Source of the DNA: JALHMI01 sp964598535 | GTDB taxonomy: Bacteria > Planctomycetota > Planctomycetia > Pirellulales > PALSA-1355 | Assembly: GCA_964598535.1 (NCBI GenBank) | Contig: CAZRCI010000022.1 | Location: 22,639-86,638, forward strand | Length of the DNA: 64,000 bases | Direction: 5' to 3' | Shown: positions 45,150 through 52,898 of the stretch, in pieces | Numbering within the stretch: the stretch's first letter is position 1 | Layout of the letters: each line of letters starts with the position of its first letter | The notes under the pieces: model-generated | Database searches by the model: none | Seen by the model: the letters and a program-made list of their open reading frames with translations, nothing else | Told to the model about the DNA's origin: nothing | Made by a program: the position numbers and the translations under genes

Positions 45150-45917
45150 TTAGAACGTTTTTATGAGAGCACCGCCATCCACGACGAGCACCTCGCCGGT
45201 GATGTAGCTGCCGGCCTCGCTGGCCAAAAGCAAGGCCGGCCCCGCCAGTTCGCGAGGATCTCCCCAGCGGCCAAGAGCGGTGCGATCGGCCAGGGCCTTT
45301 TTCTGGTCGGGCGACAGGAGCGTGCCCGGCAAGTCGGTAAGGAACGGCCCCGGGGCAATGCAATTCACGGTGATGTTGTAGGCGCCCAGGTCCAGCGCGC
45401 TGGCTCGAGCCAGCCCCAGCAAGGCACTCTTCGTCGCCGAGTACGAATTGCGGGCGTCCTTCGACGCCAGCCCCATGATCGATGAAATGTGGATCACGCG
45501 GCCCCAGCTTCGCTCTTTCATCTGGGGAACGAGCGCCCGAGTGAGGAGCATACAGGACGTCAGATTCAGCTCCACGATCCGATCCCATGCCTCGTCGGTG
45601 ATTTGGTCGATCGGCTGGGGGACATTGCTCCCCGCATTGTTCACGAGGATATCGATGCGCCCCATCTCATGAAGCGCTTGCTCGGCCAGCCGCTTAATGG
45701 CGCTACGGTCGGTCATGTCCGCCACGAAGTAGCGAACCTTCACGCCGAGTCCTTCCTGAATCTCCGCCTGGGCGCGTCGCAGTTCGTCTTCGTGCCGGCT
45801 GGAAATGACCACGTTCGCGCCGGCTTCGGCAAATCCGCGCGCCATCGCTTTGCCGAGCCCTTTGCTGCCGCCGGTGACTAGCGCCGTCCGACCGGTAAGA
45901 TCAAAGAGGGGATGCAT
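45150..45917 (-). CDS. SDR oxidoreductase, gluconate-5-dehydrogenase-like
   Basis: 255 aa. TGGSKGLGKAMA is the NAD(P)-binding motif, NNAGSN and the active-site YSATKSA (Y-x3-K) follow, with a catalytic Ser in HISSIMG. The C-terminal GSYITGEVLVVDGG is typical of FabG/gluconate 5-dehydrogenase-type enzymes. The exact substrate is open; no gluconate genes adjoin, though eda is 12 kb away. Confidence 0.87.
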   Translation of the reverse strand: MHPLFDLTGRTALVTGGSKGLGKAMARGFAEAGANVVISSRHEDELRRAQAEIQEGLGVKVRYFVADMTDRSAIKRLAEQALHEMGRIDILVNNAGSNVPQPIDQITDEAWDRIVELNLTSCMLLTRALVPQMKERSWGRVIHISSIMGLASKDARNSYSATKSALLGLARASALDLGAYNITVNCIAPGPFLTDLPGTLLSPDQKKALADRTALGRWGDPRELAGPALLLASEAGSYITGEVLVVDGGALIKTF

Positions 45918-46063
45918 GGAACCATCTCGAATAAGAAAGAGGGAAACGCAGGGTCACAAAGCTGCGGAAACGCCGCTGAAATTCATTCGGCCGGCTCCGC
46001 ATTTTTGCGACCCTGCGTTCAATTTCCTGGCACTCCCAAGCCCCTTGAAAAACCGACCGTTAC

Positions 46064-46084
46064 GGCATTTTTCAACAGGCCGCC
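46064..46084 (-). repeat. Related repeat downstream of the leuB-like gene
   Basis: On the minus strand this reads GGCCTGTTGAAAAATGCC, about 25 bases past the stop. It resembles the GGCT-x-TGAAAA core of copies 1 and 2 but is divergent. Confidence 0.3.
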
Positions 46085-46106
46085 TGGGGATAGCATCCGG
46101 CACTTC

Positions 46107-47180
46107 TTACAACGCTTCGCAGATCAGGTCGCCCACTTCACTAGTGGTGTAGCCCATCTTACCGGCTGCCTGACTTTTCATCTTGGTGCCCGTGACTACT
46201 TGAATCGCCTTATTGATGCGCTCGGCGCTCTTGCCGTGACCGGTTTGATCGAGCAGCATGCCCATCGCATTGATGGCGGCCACGGGGTTGATCTTGCCGG
46301 TGCCGGTGTATTTCGGCGCGCTGCCGCCCATCGGCTCGAACATGCTGGTTCCGCCCGGGTCGGGGTTGATGTTGCCGCCGGCGGCGACGCCCATGCCGCC
46401 CTGCAAAATGCCGGCCAGATCGGTGATGATGTCGCCGAACATGTTCGTGGTAACGATCACGTCGTAGTATTCGGGATTCTTGACCATCCACATGCAGCAA
46501 GCGTCGACGTGGTTGTAGTCCGGCTTGATGTCCGGATATTCCTTGGCGACTTCCTGGAAGGTGCGCCACCAGAGATCGTGCCCATAGGTGAGCACGTTGG
46601 TCTTGGCCACTAAGGTGAGCATCTTCTTGGGATTGTTTCGCTTACGGGTGAACTCGAACGCCCAGCGAATGCAGCGCTCGCAGCCCTTGCGCGTGTAGAC
46701 GGCCGACTGCGTGGCAACTTCGTCCGCCGTGCCTTTCTTCAAGAACCCGCCCACCCCGCAGTAAAGATCCTCGGTATTCTCGCGCACCACGACAAAATCG
46801 ATATCCTCGGGCCCCTTGTCGCGAAGCGGGGTCTCAACGCCCGGGAACAGCTTCACCGGACGGAGGTTGATGTATTGATCGAGTTGAAAACGCAGCTCAA
46901 GCAGCAAGCCTTTCTCGAGGATGCCGGGCTTCACATCCGGATGCCCGATGGCGCCCAGGTAGATGGCATCGAACTTGCGCAATTCGTCGACAGCGCCCTG
47001 GGGCAACACCTCCCCCGTTCGCAGGTAACGGTCACCTCCGAAATCGAAGTCGGTCGTTTCGTACTTGATGCCATCGAGTTTGGCGACGGCCTTGAGAACC
47101 TTAAGACCTTCAGCGGCGACTTCAGGACCAGTACCATCGCCGCCAAGGACGGCGATTTTCAGCGATTGATTGGCGTTCAA
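46107..47180 (-). CDS. leuB: 3-isopropylmalate dehydrogenase-like enzyme
   Basis: 357 aa; the reading frame begins with a TTG at 47180, as no ATG precedes the first conserved strand (LKIAVLGGDGTGPEV). Family features are LDQYINLRPVKL, the VRENTEDLYCGVGG segment, and the metal-binding MFGDIITDLAGIL. This is the beta-decarboxylating dehydrogenase family. The ENTED loop is also seen in isocitrate, tartrate and homoisocitrate dehydrogenases, so leuB is likely but not certain. No leuA, leuC or leuD lies nearby. Confidence 0.75.
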   Translation of the reverse strand: MNANQSLKIAVLGGDGTGPEVAAEGLKVLKAVAKLDGIKYETTDFDFGGDRYLRTGEVLPQGAVDELRKFDAIYLGAIGHPDVKPGILEKGLLLELRFQLDQYINLRPVKLFPGVETPLRDKGPEDIDFVVVRENTEDLYCGVGGFLKKGTADEVATQSAVYTRKGCERCIRWAFEFTRKRNNPKKMLTLVAKTNVLTYGHDLWWRTFQEVAKEYPDIKPDYNHVDACCMWMVKNPEYYDVIVTTNMFGDIITDLAGILQGGMGVAAGGNINPDPGGTSMFEPMGGSAPKYTGTGKINPVAAINAMGMLLDQTGHGKSAERINKAIQVVTGTKMKSQAAGKMGYTTSEVGDLICEAL

Positions 47181-47249
47181 GGGATCCCCCGAATTTGCGG
47201 CAAACGTGATGCAAGAAAGCCCGGATTTTAGCAGTGTCGGGATGGGCCC

Positions 47250-47426
47250 TCAAGGAGCAGTCCGAGCCAGAAGGACGCCCGACTCGCGATCCTCCTGGCG
47301 AAGCTCCGAACGACGGCGTTTGCTCGCTTGTCGTTTGCGTTTGCGGCGGCTCACCGCGGCAAGCTTATTCATCAAATGGTCGCCCCAGATCTGCAATCGA
47401 GCGGGACTCGTATGGCCGTTTTCCAT
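47250..47426 (-). CDS. 58-residue highly basic small protein
   Basis: 58 aa from the ATG at 47426, with GGAGG about 8 bases upstream as a ribosome site. The middle is dense in Arg and Lys (SRRKRKRQASKRRRSELR). It starts 20 bases after the zinc-ribbon gene, on the same strand, so likely in one operon. Codon use (GC-rich third positions) fits a real gene. The sequence suggests nucleic-acid or ribosome binding, but no family is recognised. Confidence 0.5.
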   Translation of the reverse strand: MENGHTSPARLQIWGDHLMNKLAAVSRRKRKRQASKRRRSELRQEDRESGVLLARTAP

Positions 47427-47445
47427 CTCCTTCGCCTCCGCTAGC

Positions 47446-47646
47446 TCAAAGTGGCTTCATGGAAAGCTGCAGGTTGCCGCATTGGTTGCATTTGCGAGCC
47501 TGAACCGCTTCGCGAGAAACCGTGAGATGCTTGGGCTTTTCGACAAACTGCACGAAGCTGCCGGGGAGCCCGGCGATCAACAGATAGCCTTGCGTCAGGT
47601 CTTCGCTTCCGCAAGCAGAACAATTCACCTGAGGAGAGTCGCTCAT
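47446..47646 (-). CDS. Small zinc-ribbon protein
   Basis: 66 aa from the ATG at 47646. Two Cys pairs, CSACG (about residues 9-12) and CNQCG (about 55-58), bracket a beta-rich core, a classic zinc-ribbon layout. No catalytic residues are seen. It lies between the nuclease and the 58-residue basic protein, all minus strand. Function is unknown. Confidence 0.7.
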   Translation of the reverse strand: MSDSPQVNCSACGSEDLTQGYLLIAGLPGSFVQFVEKPKHLTVSREAVQARKCNQCGNLQLSMKPL

Positions 47647-47721
47647 GCTCGAACCTCGCTGCCTAAGGACGTGAACGATTCGTTGCCAACGCAAATGCCC
47701 GGTCTCTCGGCCGCCGCCGGC

Positions 47722-48297
47722 TCATCGTCCGAGAGACCAGATGCCGCGGCGGGCATCGCGGGCTTGTTTTTCGGCCGCGCGGAAGCGTGCTTTCTTTTCG
47801 CTCGAGTAGTTGTAGTTCCGCTCCCAGCGGGCAAGTCCGGCGCTCAGCAGTTCTTCGTTGAGCATTTGGTCGCCCACCCAAACGTAGGCCAAGGGCCGAC
47901 CGTATTGATCGAATTGCTCGCGATCGAATTCAAGCCGAGCAGCGCCGGCGGCCAGAAACTGACGCGTGAACTGACTCGCCTCGGGACCGAACGGTTCCAC
48001 CGGATGATCCGGCTTGACACTCTCGGGCGCGTTCACGCCGATCAAGCGCACGCGCATATCGGGTTCGAACAAGACCGTATCGCCATCGACGACGCGCAAG
48101 ACCGTGTACTCCGCCGCGACGGGCGGATTGCGTGGCGAGACGTCGGGCGCCGGCCCCTGCCATTGTCGCAAGGCAACCAGCACCAGAAGCGCGATCACGG
48201 CAACCGCGGCGCGATACGGAGAACGACGGAATCGTCGGGCAGGGCGGTTCGTGGCGCGCCTCGCGATGGTCTTCGATGATGGGGGAACAACTCGCAC
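47722..48297 (-). CDS. Membrane-anchored thermonuclease-family protein
   Basis: 191 aa from a GTG at 48297. A basic N-terminus and one membrane helix (AAVAVIALLVLVAL) precede an SNase-like OB fold: VLRVVDGDTVLF, RVRLIGVNAPES, YGRPLAYVW. The catalytic Arg and Glu pattern R-L-x-G-x-x-x-PE is kept, though the Ca-ligand Asp of staphylococcal nuclease is Asn (VNAPE). It would act outside the cytoplasmic membrane on DNA or RNA. It follows a zinc-ribbon gene after 47 bases. Confidence 0.83.
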   Translation of the reverse strand: MRVVPPSSKTIARRATNRPARRFRRSPYRAAVAVIALLVLVALRQWQGPAPDVSPRNPPVAAEYTVLRVVDGDTVLFEPDMRVRLIGVNAPESVKPDHPVEPFGPEASQFTRQFLAAGAARLEFDREQFDQYGRPLAYVWVGDQMLNEELLSAGLARWERNYNYSSEKKARFRAAEKQARDARRGIWSLGR

Positions 48298-48344
48298 GAA
48301 TCGCGATCGATCGGCGAGGCGTCATTCCGGCGGAGTGATGCGGT

Positions 48345-48650
48345 TCAGTTCTTGCTGAAATCGAACTGCTTCGCGCCTGCGCGGCCGAGCGGATTCTTGA
48401 CGAATTTCTTTCGGCACTCAGGACACAGATCGAACCGGAGCTCGTCGTAGACGTCGCTGCCAATTTGCGGATCGATCACGTCGCCGGCACGCTGCAAGAG
48501 CTCTTGAATCTCGGCCAGATGATCGCGATCTTCATCGAGGTCGTCTGAAGCAATCGGATCGATCGCCGCGTAAACCTCCATTTTGACGACGTAACGCAAG
48601 TCGTCGGCCTCGAGCGATTTTTTGCAGCAATCACACGTGTAGTGAATCAT
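48345..48650 (-). CDS. Conserved small protein with two Cys pairs
   Basis: 101 aa from the ATG at 48650 (MIHYTCDCCKKSLEADD). CDCC near the N-terminus and CPEC near residue 82 suggest a shared zinc site; the acidic middle is helical. No named family is recognised. It heads the minus-strand run of nuclease, zinc-ribbon and basic proteins. Confidence 0.62.
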   Translation of the reverse strand: MIHYTCDCCKKSLEADDLRYVVKMEVYAAIDPIASDDLDEDRDHLAEIQELLQRAGDVIDPQIGSDVYDELRFDLCPECRKKFVKNPLGRAGAKQFDFSKN

Positions 48651-49226
48651 CGACAGCTTCCCCGCGGCATTGAATTTCGTCAGGCTTCCGTTCTGAAAAC
48701 TCGCGCGCTGAATCCTCACAGGATATAGAACAACGGCCCGGTACTGCGGCGCTTCACCTGGCGGACCGTGAAGAGGGCAGCTTGCTCTCTGTTCCGTATT
48801 TACTGCGCTGAATCAACCACAAGTTAACCGCCGTAATTCATCCTAATGTCGCCGCGCGCAGCGGAGCAAGTGAGAATACGGGAATTTGATGGATCTTTTG
48901 AGATGCCCGAGGAAATGTTCGACGACAGAGATGCCAGCCGCGCATGCTACCGCGCGCACCAGCGGCGCGCATGGCTCACGCCCCCCCGGCGATCGCCCTG
49001 CGAGGGATCGTTTCGGAAGGGGGTTCGGATTGGGTTCGCCGTGCCCTATGCGGTGGCTATCGCGATGGTTACAATAAATCGTACTCGGGAAAGGCTCTCG
49101 CCATTCCTGGCCTGAATGAACGATTGCTGGCCGCGCATCGGTTAGCCGGTTCGGAAAAGGCTGACGCGTCCGCGTGGGCGGCAGGGGAGATTCCCTTTAG
49201 CCACGTCCAGGGGGGATGCATTGCCC
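48651..49226. other. Divergent region upstream of the HNH gene
   Basis: 576 bases. An 89-codon plus-strand frame (48846-49115) begins with AT-richer codons and has no recognisable motif, so it is not called. A TACAAT at about 49069 could be a -10 box for the HNH gene. Nothing else is seen. Confidence 0.35.
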
Positions 49227-49877
49227 ATGAGCATAGCGCTGACGGCGACCGCTAGTCCGACCGATCCCTTGAGCGCAAGCGTGCTTGTGCTGAATCGATT
49301 TTATATGGCCGTGCACGTCGTCAACGTGCGTCGAGCGTTTGGGCTTCTGTGCCGCGAAATGGCCGAAGTCATCCACTTCGATCAGGGGCAATTTGCCAAT
49401 TACGATTTCGAGTCGTGGCGCGAAATCAGCGAACTGCGAGCCACCTTCAAGAAACCTCACGAAGACTGGATCTCTTCGGTCAATTTCGAAATTCAGGTGC
49501 CGCGCGTCATCCGGCTACTCAAGTTCGATCGCGTGCCCAAGCAAACGATTCGGTTCAATCGTCGCAACCTCTTCGCCCGCGACGGAAACCGCTGCCAATA
49601 CTGCGGGCGCAGCTTTCCCACCAGCGAGCTGAGCTTGGACCACGTGGTGCCGCGCAGCCGCGCGGGCGCCACCTGCTGGGAGAACATCGTCTGCGCTTGC
49701 GTGGCTTGCAACGTTCGCAAAGGCGGCCGCACGCCTCAAGAGGCGAACATGAAGCTGATCCGCCAGCCCGTGAAACCCAAACGCAGCCCGCTGCTGGCGA
49801 TCAAGTTGGGAAATCCGAAATACGAGAGCTGGAAGACGTTCCTCGATAGCGCCTACTGGTCGGTCGACCTGAAGTAG
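49227..49877 (+). CDS. HNH endonuclease family protein
   Basis: 216 aa from the ATG at 49227 (a TTG at 49221 is also in frame). The HNH domain occupies about residues 110-175: CQYCGRSF, LDHVVPRSRAG, WENIVCACVACNVRKGG, with two Cys pairs for zinc and the catalytic His-Asn-His pattern. This is the common stand-alone family of bacteria, not a defence system in itself. N- and C-terminal parts are family-specific and unassigned. Confidence 0.85.
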   Translation: MSIALTATASPTDPLSASVLVLNRFYMAVHVVNVRRAFGLLCREMAEVIHFDQGQFANYDFESWREISELRATFKKPHEDWISSVNFEIQVPRVIRLLKFDRVPKQTIRFNRRNLFARDGNRCQYCGRSFPTSELSLDHVVPRSRAGATCWENIVCACVACNVRKGGRTPQEANMKLIRQPVKPKRSPLLAIKLGNPKYESWKTFLDSAYWSVDLK

Positions 49878-49899
49878 GCAAGAACCGGGCATCTCGCTG

Positions 49900-49920
49900 G
49901 CAGGCCTCGAAAAACAGCGA
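49900..49920 (+). repeat. Related repeat downstream of the HNH gene
   Basis: GCAGGCCTCGAAAAACAGCG begins 22 bases after the HNH stop. It resembles the GCAGGCT-x-GAAAA-x-CAGC pattern of copies 1 and 2 loosely. Confidence 0.3.
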
Positions 49921-49952
49921 CACAAAATACCCGGCACAAATACATGGGCGCA

Positions 49953-49995
49953 AACAAAAACGCCCCGCAGGCCGAACGGATCGGTCTCGGGGCGT
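49953..49995 (-). terminator. Rho-independent terminator, minus strand
   Basis: ACGCCCCG (49960-49967) pairs with CGGGGCGT (49988-49995), with inner CCGA/TCGG pairs. The plus-strand A-rich tract at 49952-49960 gives TTTTTGTTT on the minus strand, so it probably ends the fdxA transcript. Confidence 0.75.
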
Positions 49996-50147
49996 GCTTG
50001 TATTGAGGAGCATCGCGCACTTTTCAAGCGCACGGCGGGGTCTGGCGTGGCATCGCGATTAGACCCCATCCGACGCGCACAGCAAACGCCCAGCGTCGCC
50101 CGTTTGAACGCGCCGCTGGAACGCCAATGCAAGAAAACAATGGGCGA

Positions 50148-50426
50148 CTAAGAACCGGCCAGGGGTTCTTTCTTTTCGGTGATCACGGGACACTGCGGCG
50201 CCATTTCGGCATTCAGCGCGGCAAATTCTTTCCACTCTTCCGGAAGGTTATCTTCATGAAAGATCGCCTCGACCGGACATTCCGGCACACACGCTTCGCA
50301 GTCGATGCATTCATCCGGATGGATGTACAACATCTTGTCCCCCTCGTAGAAGCACTCGACGGGGCACACCACGACACAGTCAGTGTATTTGCAAGCGAAG
50401 CACGGCTCGGCAACAACGTGAGTCAT
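50148..50426 (-). CDS. fdxA: 7Fe-8S ferredoxin FdxA
   Basis: 92 aa from the ATG at 50426. The paired cluster motifs are CFACKYTDCVVVCPVECF and CIDCEACVPECP, exactly the FdxA pattern (one 3Fe-4S and one 4Fe-4S cluster). It acts as a low-potential cytoplasmic electron carrier. A strong promoter lies 120-150 bases upstream and a terminator about 150 bases downstream, so it is monocistronic. Confidence 0.93.
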   Translation of the reverse strand: MTHVVAEPCFACKYTDCVVVCPVECFYEGDKMLYIHPDECIDCEACVPECPVEAIFHEDNLPEEWKEFAALNAEMAPQCPVITEKKEPLAGS

Positions 50427-50775
50427 TGAGACTGCTCTCCATACTGGTGTCTTTCTGCGGGGCTTCCAAGCCCGCCGCCAGACACAGAACAAAAGCCCTT
50501 AAAATACAAGCACTTGAAGTATCTTCTTTGGGTCCGTCGCGCGAATTCTAGTGCTGTCACAAAACACTGTCAAGCGCGCGACAATGCCTTCATCGGCACG
50601 CGAGGAACTCCGACTTGCCCCGATCATGGACTCCACTTAAAATCAAGGGTGTTAATGCTTTCGGCACGCACCTCAAGCGCCGTCGAAAGCTCCTGAGCAA
50701 GAGACGCGCTGCTGGCTGACGAAAGACCTTGGTCACAGCATAGCGGGCCACTTGGCGGCTAATAGGATCGCAAGC
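50427..50775. promoter_or_regulatory. Divergent region of fdxA and the sigma factor
   Basis: 349 bases between fdxA and the ECF sigma gene. Besides the fdxA promoter, no gene or clear sigma-gene promoter is seen. Confidence 0.5.
50545..50573 (-). promoter_or_regulatory. Strong consensus promoter of fdxA
   Basis: On the minus strand, a perfect TTGACA (50568-50573), an exact 17-base spacer and TAGAAT (50545-50550; 5 of 6) form a near-consensus housekeeping promoter. The leader would be about 110 bases. Confidence 0.8.
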
Positions 50776-51351
50776 GTGGCACTGTCCGAAATCGACCGCA
50801 GCTTGCTTCAACGCTGTCTGGCTCGCAAACCGCGGGCCTGGGAAGACTTCGTTGACCGATTTATGGGCCTGGTCGTCCATGTCGTCAACCATTCTGTTCA
50901 AAGCCGCTCGCTACGGCTTTCCGTAGAAGATCGCGAAGATCTAGTGGCCCAAGTCTTTCTCACGCTGGTTAAGGACGATCTGGCAGTTCTCAGGCATTTC
51001 CGTGGCGAAAGCAGCCTGGCAACGTACCTGACCGTCATCGCACGCCGGGTGGTGGTGGCCGAATTGCTGCGCCAGCGTGCACATTCACGCAATCATCAAC
51101 ACGACACGCCCGAGCACGAATTTGCCATGGCCGGCGTGGAGGTTGAACAGCGTCTGAGCGACCGCGACCAGATCGAACGGATGATGGCCGATCTCGACGC
51201 CGCGGAAGCCAATGTCGTCCGCATGTATCATCTCGAAGGCATGAGCTACCAGGAAATCAGCTCCGCGGTTGGAATGCCCGAAAACAGCGTGGGCCCCATG
51301 CTCAGCCGGGCACGTCGCAAGATGCGTTCAAACGCCGAAGAACAGGCCTAG
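50776..51351 (+). CDS. ECF-type RNA polymerase sigma factor
   Basis: 191 aa from the GTG at 50776, 8 bases after an AGGA; a TTG at 50752 is also in frame. Region 2 (FVDRFMGLVVHVVNHSV ... DLVAQVFLTLVKDDLAVLRHFRGESSLATYLTVIARRVV) and region 4 (ANVVRMYHLEGMSYQEISSAVGMPENSVGPMLSRARRKM) are clear. No anti-sigma gene follows; the next gene is a phosphohexomutase-like protein. The TAG stop opens a repeat shared with the H1-like gene. Confidence 0.88.
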   Translation: MALSEIDRSLLQRCLARKPRAWEDFVDRFMGLVVHVVNHSVQSRSLRLSVEDREDLVAQVFLTLVKDDLAVLRHFRGESSLATYLTVIARRVVVAELLRQRAHSRNHQHDTPEHEFAMAGVEVEQRLSDRDQIERMMADLDAAEANVVRMYHLEGMSYQEISSAVGMPENSVGPMLSRARRKMRSNAEEQA

Positions 51352-51372
51352 CAGGCTCCTGAAAAGTCAGCA
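51348..51372 (+). repeat. Stop-codon-linked repeat, copy 2
   Basis: The sequence runs CTAGCAGGCTCCT then GAAAAGTCAGCA, and its TAG is the stop codon of the sigma-factor gene. Copy 1 at 16122-16147 differs by one indel and about two substitutions, on the opposite strand. Confidence 0.65.
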
Positions 51373-51468
51373 GCCGAAATCGCGGGGCCCGCGGGGTGTA
51401 AAATAGTGCGCGGCGAGCCAGAGCGTCTCGAAGCATCCCTGGCCCAAGGCGCAAACAAGGGACCTGTC

Positions 51469-52725
51469 ATGGACGACCGGTTGCAATCCACAATCTCGCC
51501 GGCCGCACGGCAACAAGAGTTCCTGTGTCCAGGACAATCGCGGCCGATCGAACGTGCCGTGCATCTGGCGCGGCTGGCCGCCTTCGATCCTACCTGTCTG
51601 GCGTGCCCTCTGCGTCACGATACCGCGGGCCTGCACTCGACAACCCTCGCCTGGCGAACCGAAATCGAGCGACGCGCCAGCGCCGGCTGGGAATGGACCG
51701 ACGAGGCCCTGGTAACCTCCGAGCGCGGTAAAATCGATCGCGAACTGCCCACCCAATTTGCTTACGCGATCGCCAGCCTGCTTACCACGTCGCGGCACGA
51801 ATTTCCGTGCGTGCACGTTGGTTCGAGCGGCGCGCCGGCAGCGGCCGAATTGCTGGCTGTCGTCTGTCGCGCGTTCGAATTCGCCAGTTGCGACACCTGC
51901 GAAGTAGGCGCCGTCACCGCGCCGTGCCTTGCGTCCGGTGTGGCCGATTCAAACGCAAGTGGCGGCGTCTGGATAGGAAACGTCCGGGGCGGCGAGCACG
52001 AACTGGCGATGGTCGCTTATGGCGGACACGGCCAGCCGTGGTCGCTGTCGGGCAGGCTGAATGATGCCCGTCGCCTGATCGCTTCAGGCGTTCCGCGCCG
52101 ACGGCGGACGGGGGGCAGGCTCCGGCGTTTCGACGCCGAGACGCGCTACCTGCATACGATTCGCGACGCTTTCCACGGCCTACGGCCGCTGGGCATCGTC
52201 TTGCACACGGCAAGCCGGCCTCTCCTTGCCTATTGGCGGGAGCTCAGCCGCGACACGGCCCTCAAGCTCTACCGCCTCGACGAGCACGGTCGCGGCACGC
52301 CGGCCAACGAGGATGCCGAACCGCTGGAAAGCGAGGTTGTGAAAGTCGCTCGCGAGGTGATCCTCACCGGCGCGCACCTGGGCTTTTGGATCGACGGCGC
52401 GGGCGAGCGTTGCGAACTGATCGACGAGCAGGGGAGGCGCGTCCCGCACCGCCGGCTGGCGCGGCTGCTGAATGGGGCCATTTCGATATCGGCCCGCGAA
52501 CCTTTACTCCCAGGAACGGATCTTCGGCAACCATCGCGCGAGCAGTTCGGCGGCAAGATGCTGGAACAGCCGCAGCCGCTGATGAGCGACGGGCTCGGGC
52601 GTTATTGGTTCGCCGGTCGAGCGACGCCGGATGCCCTGGCCGTTATCTGCTCGGTGCTCACGCTGCTTAGCCGCTCCGACTGGCCGCTGAGCGAAGTGCT
52701 CGACGCCGAAGCGCCCGATGAGTAA
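51469..52725 (+). CDS. Degenerate phosphohexomutase-like protein
   Basis: 418 aa from the ATG at 51469. After a Cys-bearing N-terminus (PTCLACPLRHD), VHVGSSGAPAAAELLAVV...GAVTAPC resembles domain I of phosphoglucomutase/phosphomannomutase. The catalytic loop expected as TASHNP is replaced by GNVRGGEHE, so the phospho-Ser is missing, and the DGDxDR metal motif is not seen either (WIDGAGERCELID stands in its place). An inactive mutase fold used for binding or regulation is likely. It follows the sigma factor by 117 bases. Confidence 0.6.
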   Translation: MDDRLQSTISPAARQQEFLCPGQSRPIERAVHLARLAAFDPTCLACPLRHDTAGLHSTTLAWRTEIERRASAGWEWTDEALVTSERGKIDRELPTQFAYAIASLLTTSRHEFPCVHVGSSGAPAAAELLAVVCRAFEFASCDTCEVGAVTAPCLASGVADSNASGGVWIGNVRGGEHELAMVAYGGHGQPWSLSGRLNDARRLIASGVPRRRRTGGRLRRFDAETRYLHTIRDAFHGLRPLGIVLHTASRPLLAYWRELSRDTALKLYRLDEHGRGTPANEDAEPLESEVVKVAREVILTGAHLGFWIDGAGERCELIDEQGRRVPHRRLARLLNGAISISAREPLLPGTDLRQPSREQFGGKMLEQPQPLMSDGLGRYWFAGRATPDALAVICSVLTLLSRSDWPLSEVLDAEAPDE

Positions 52726-52734
52726 AACGGGGCT

Positions 52735-52774
52735 AGTGGAGCGGCCCTCCGAATCCTGCGGAGGCCGCGCCACT
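52735..52774 (+). terminator. Hairpin after the phosphohexomutase-like gene
   Basis: AGTGG, GCGGCC and TCCG on the left pair with CGGA, GGCCGC and CCACT on the right, with one mismatch and one bulge. It is 10 bases past the stop and has no T-tract. Confidence 0.55.
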
Positions 52775-52898
52775 CCGTCAAATGTTGGGATTGGAAATCC
52801 TTGGCAGAGCACTCGGTATTTCGTAGTAGCCGCCGAACCACCTACGTGCTCGCGCTGCCTGCAACACTCATGAACTACCCACGGGAGCTTGCCCCCTG

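Noticed and set aside
48846..49115. 89-codon plus-strand frame upstream of the HNH gene
   Set aside because: No ribosome site or recognisable motif, and codon use is mixed.
51469..52725. Active phosphoglucomutase or phosphomannomutase
   Set aside because: The catalytic Ser loop and metal-binding loop are not present, so an active mutase call would be misleading.
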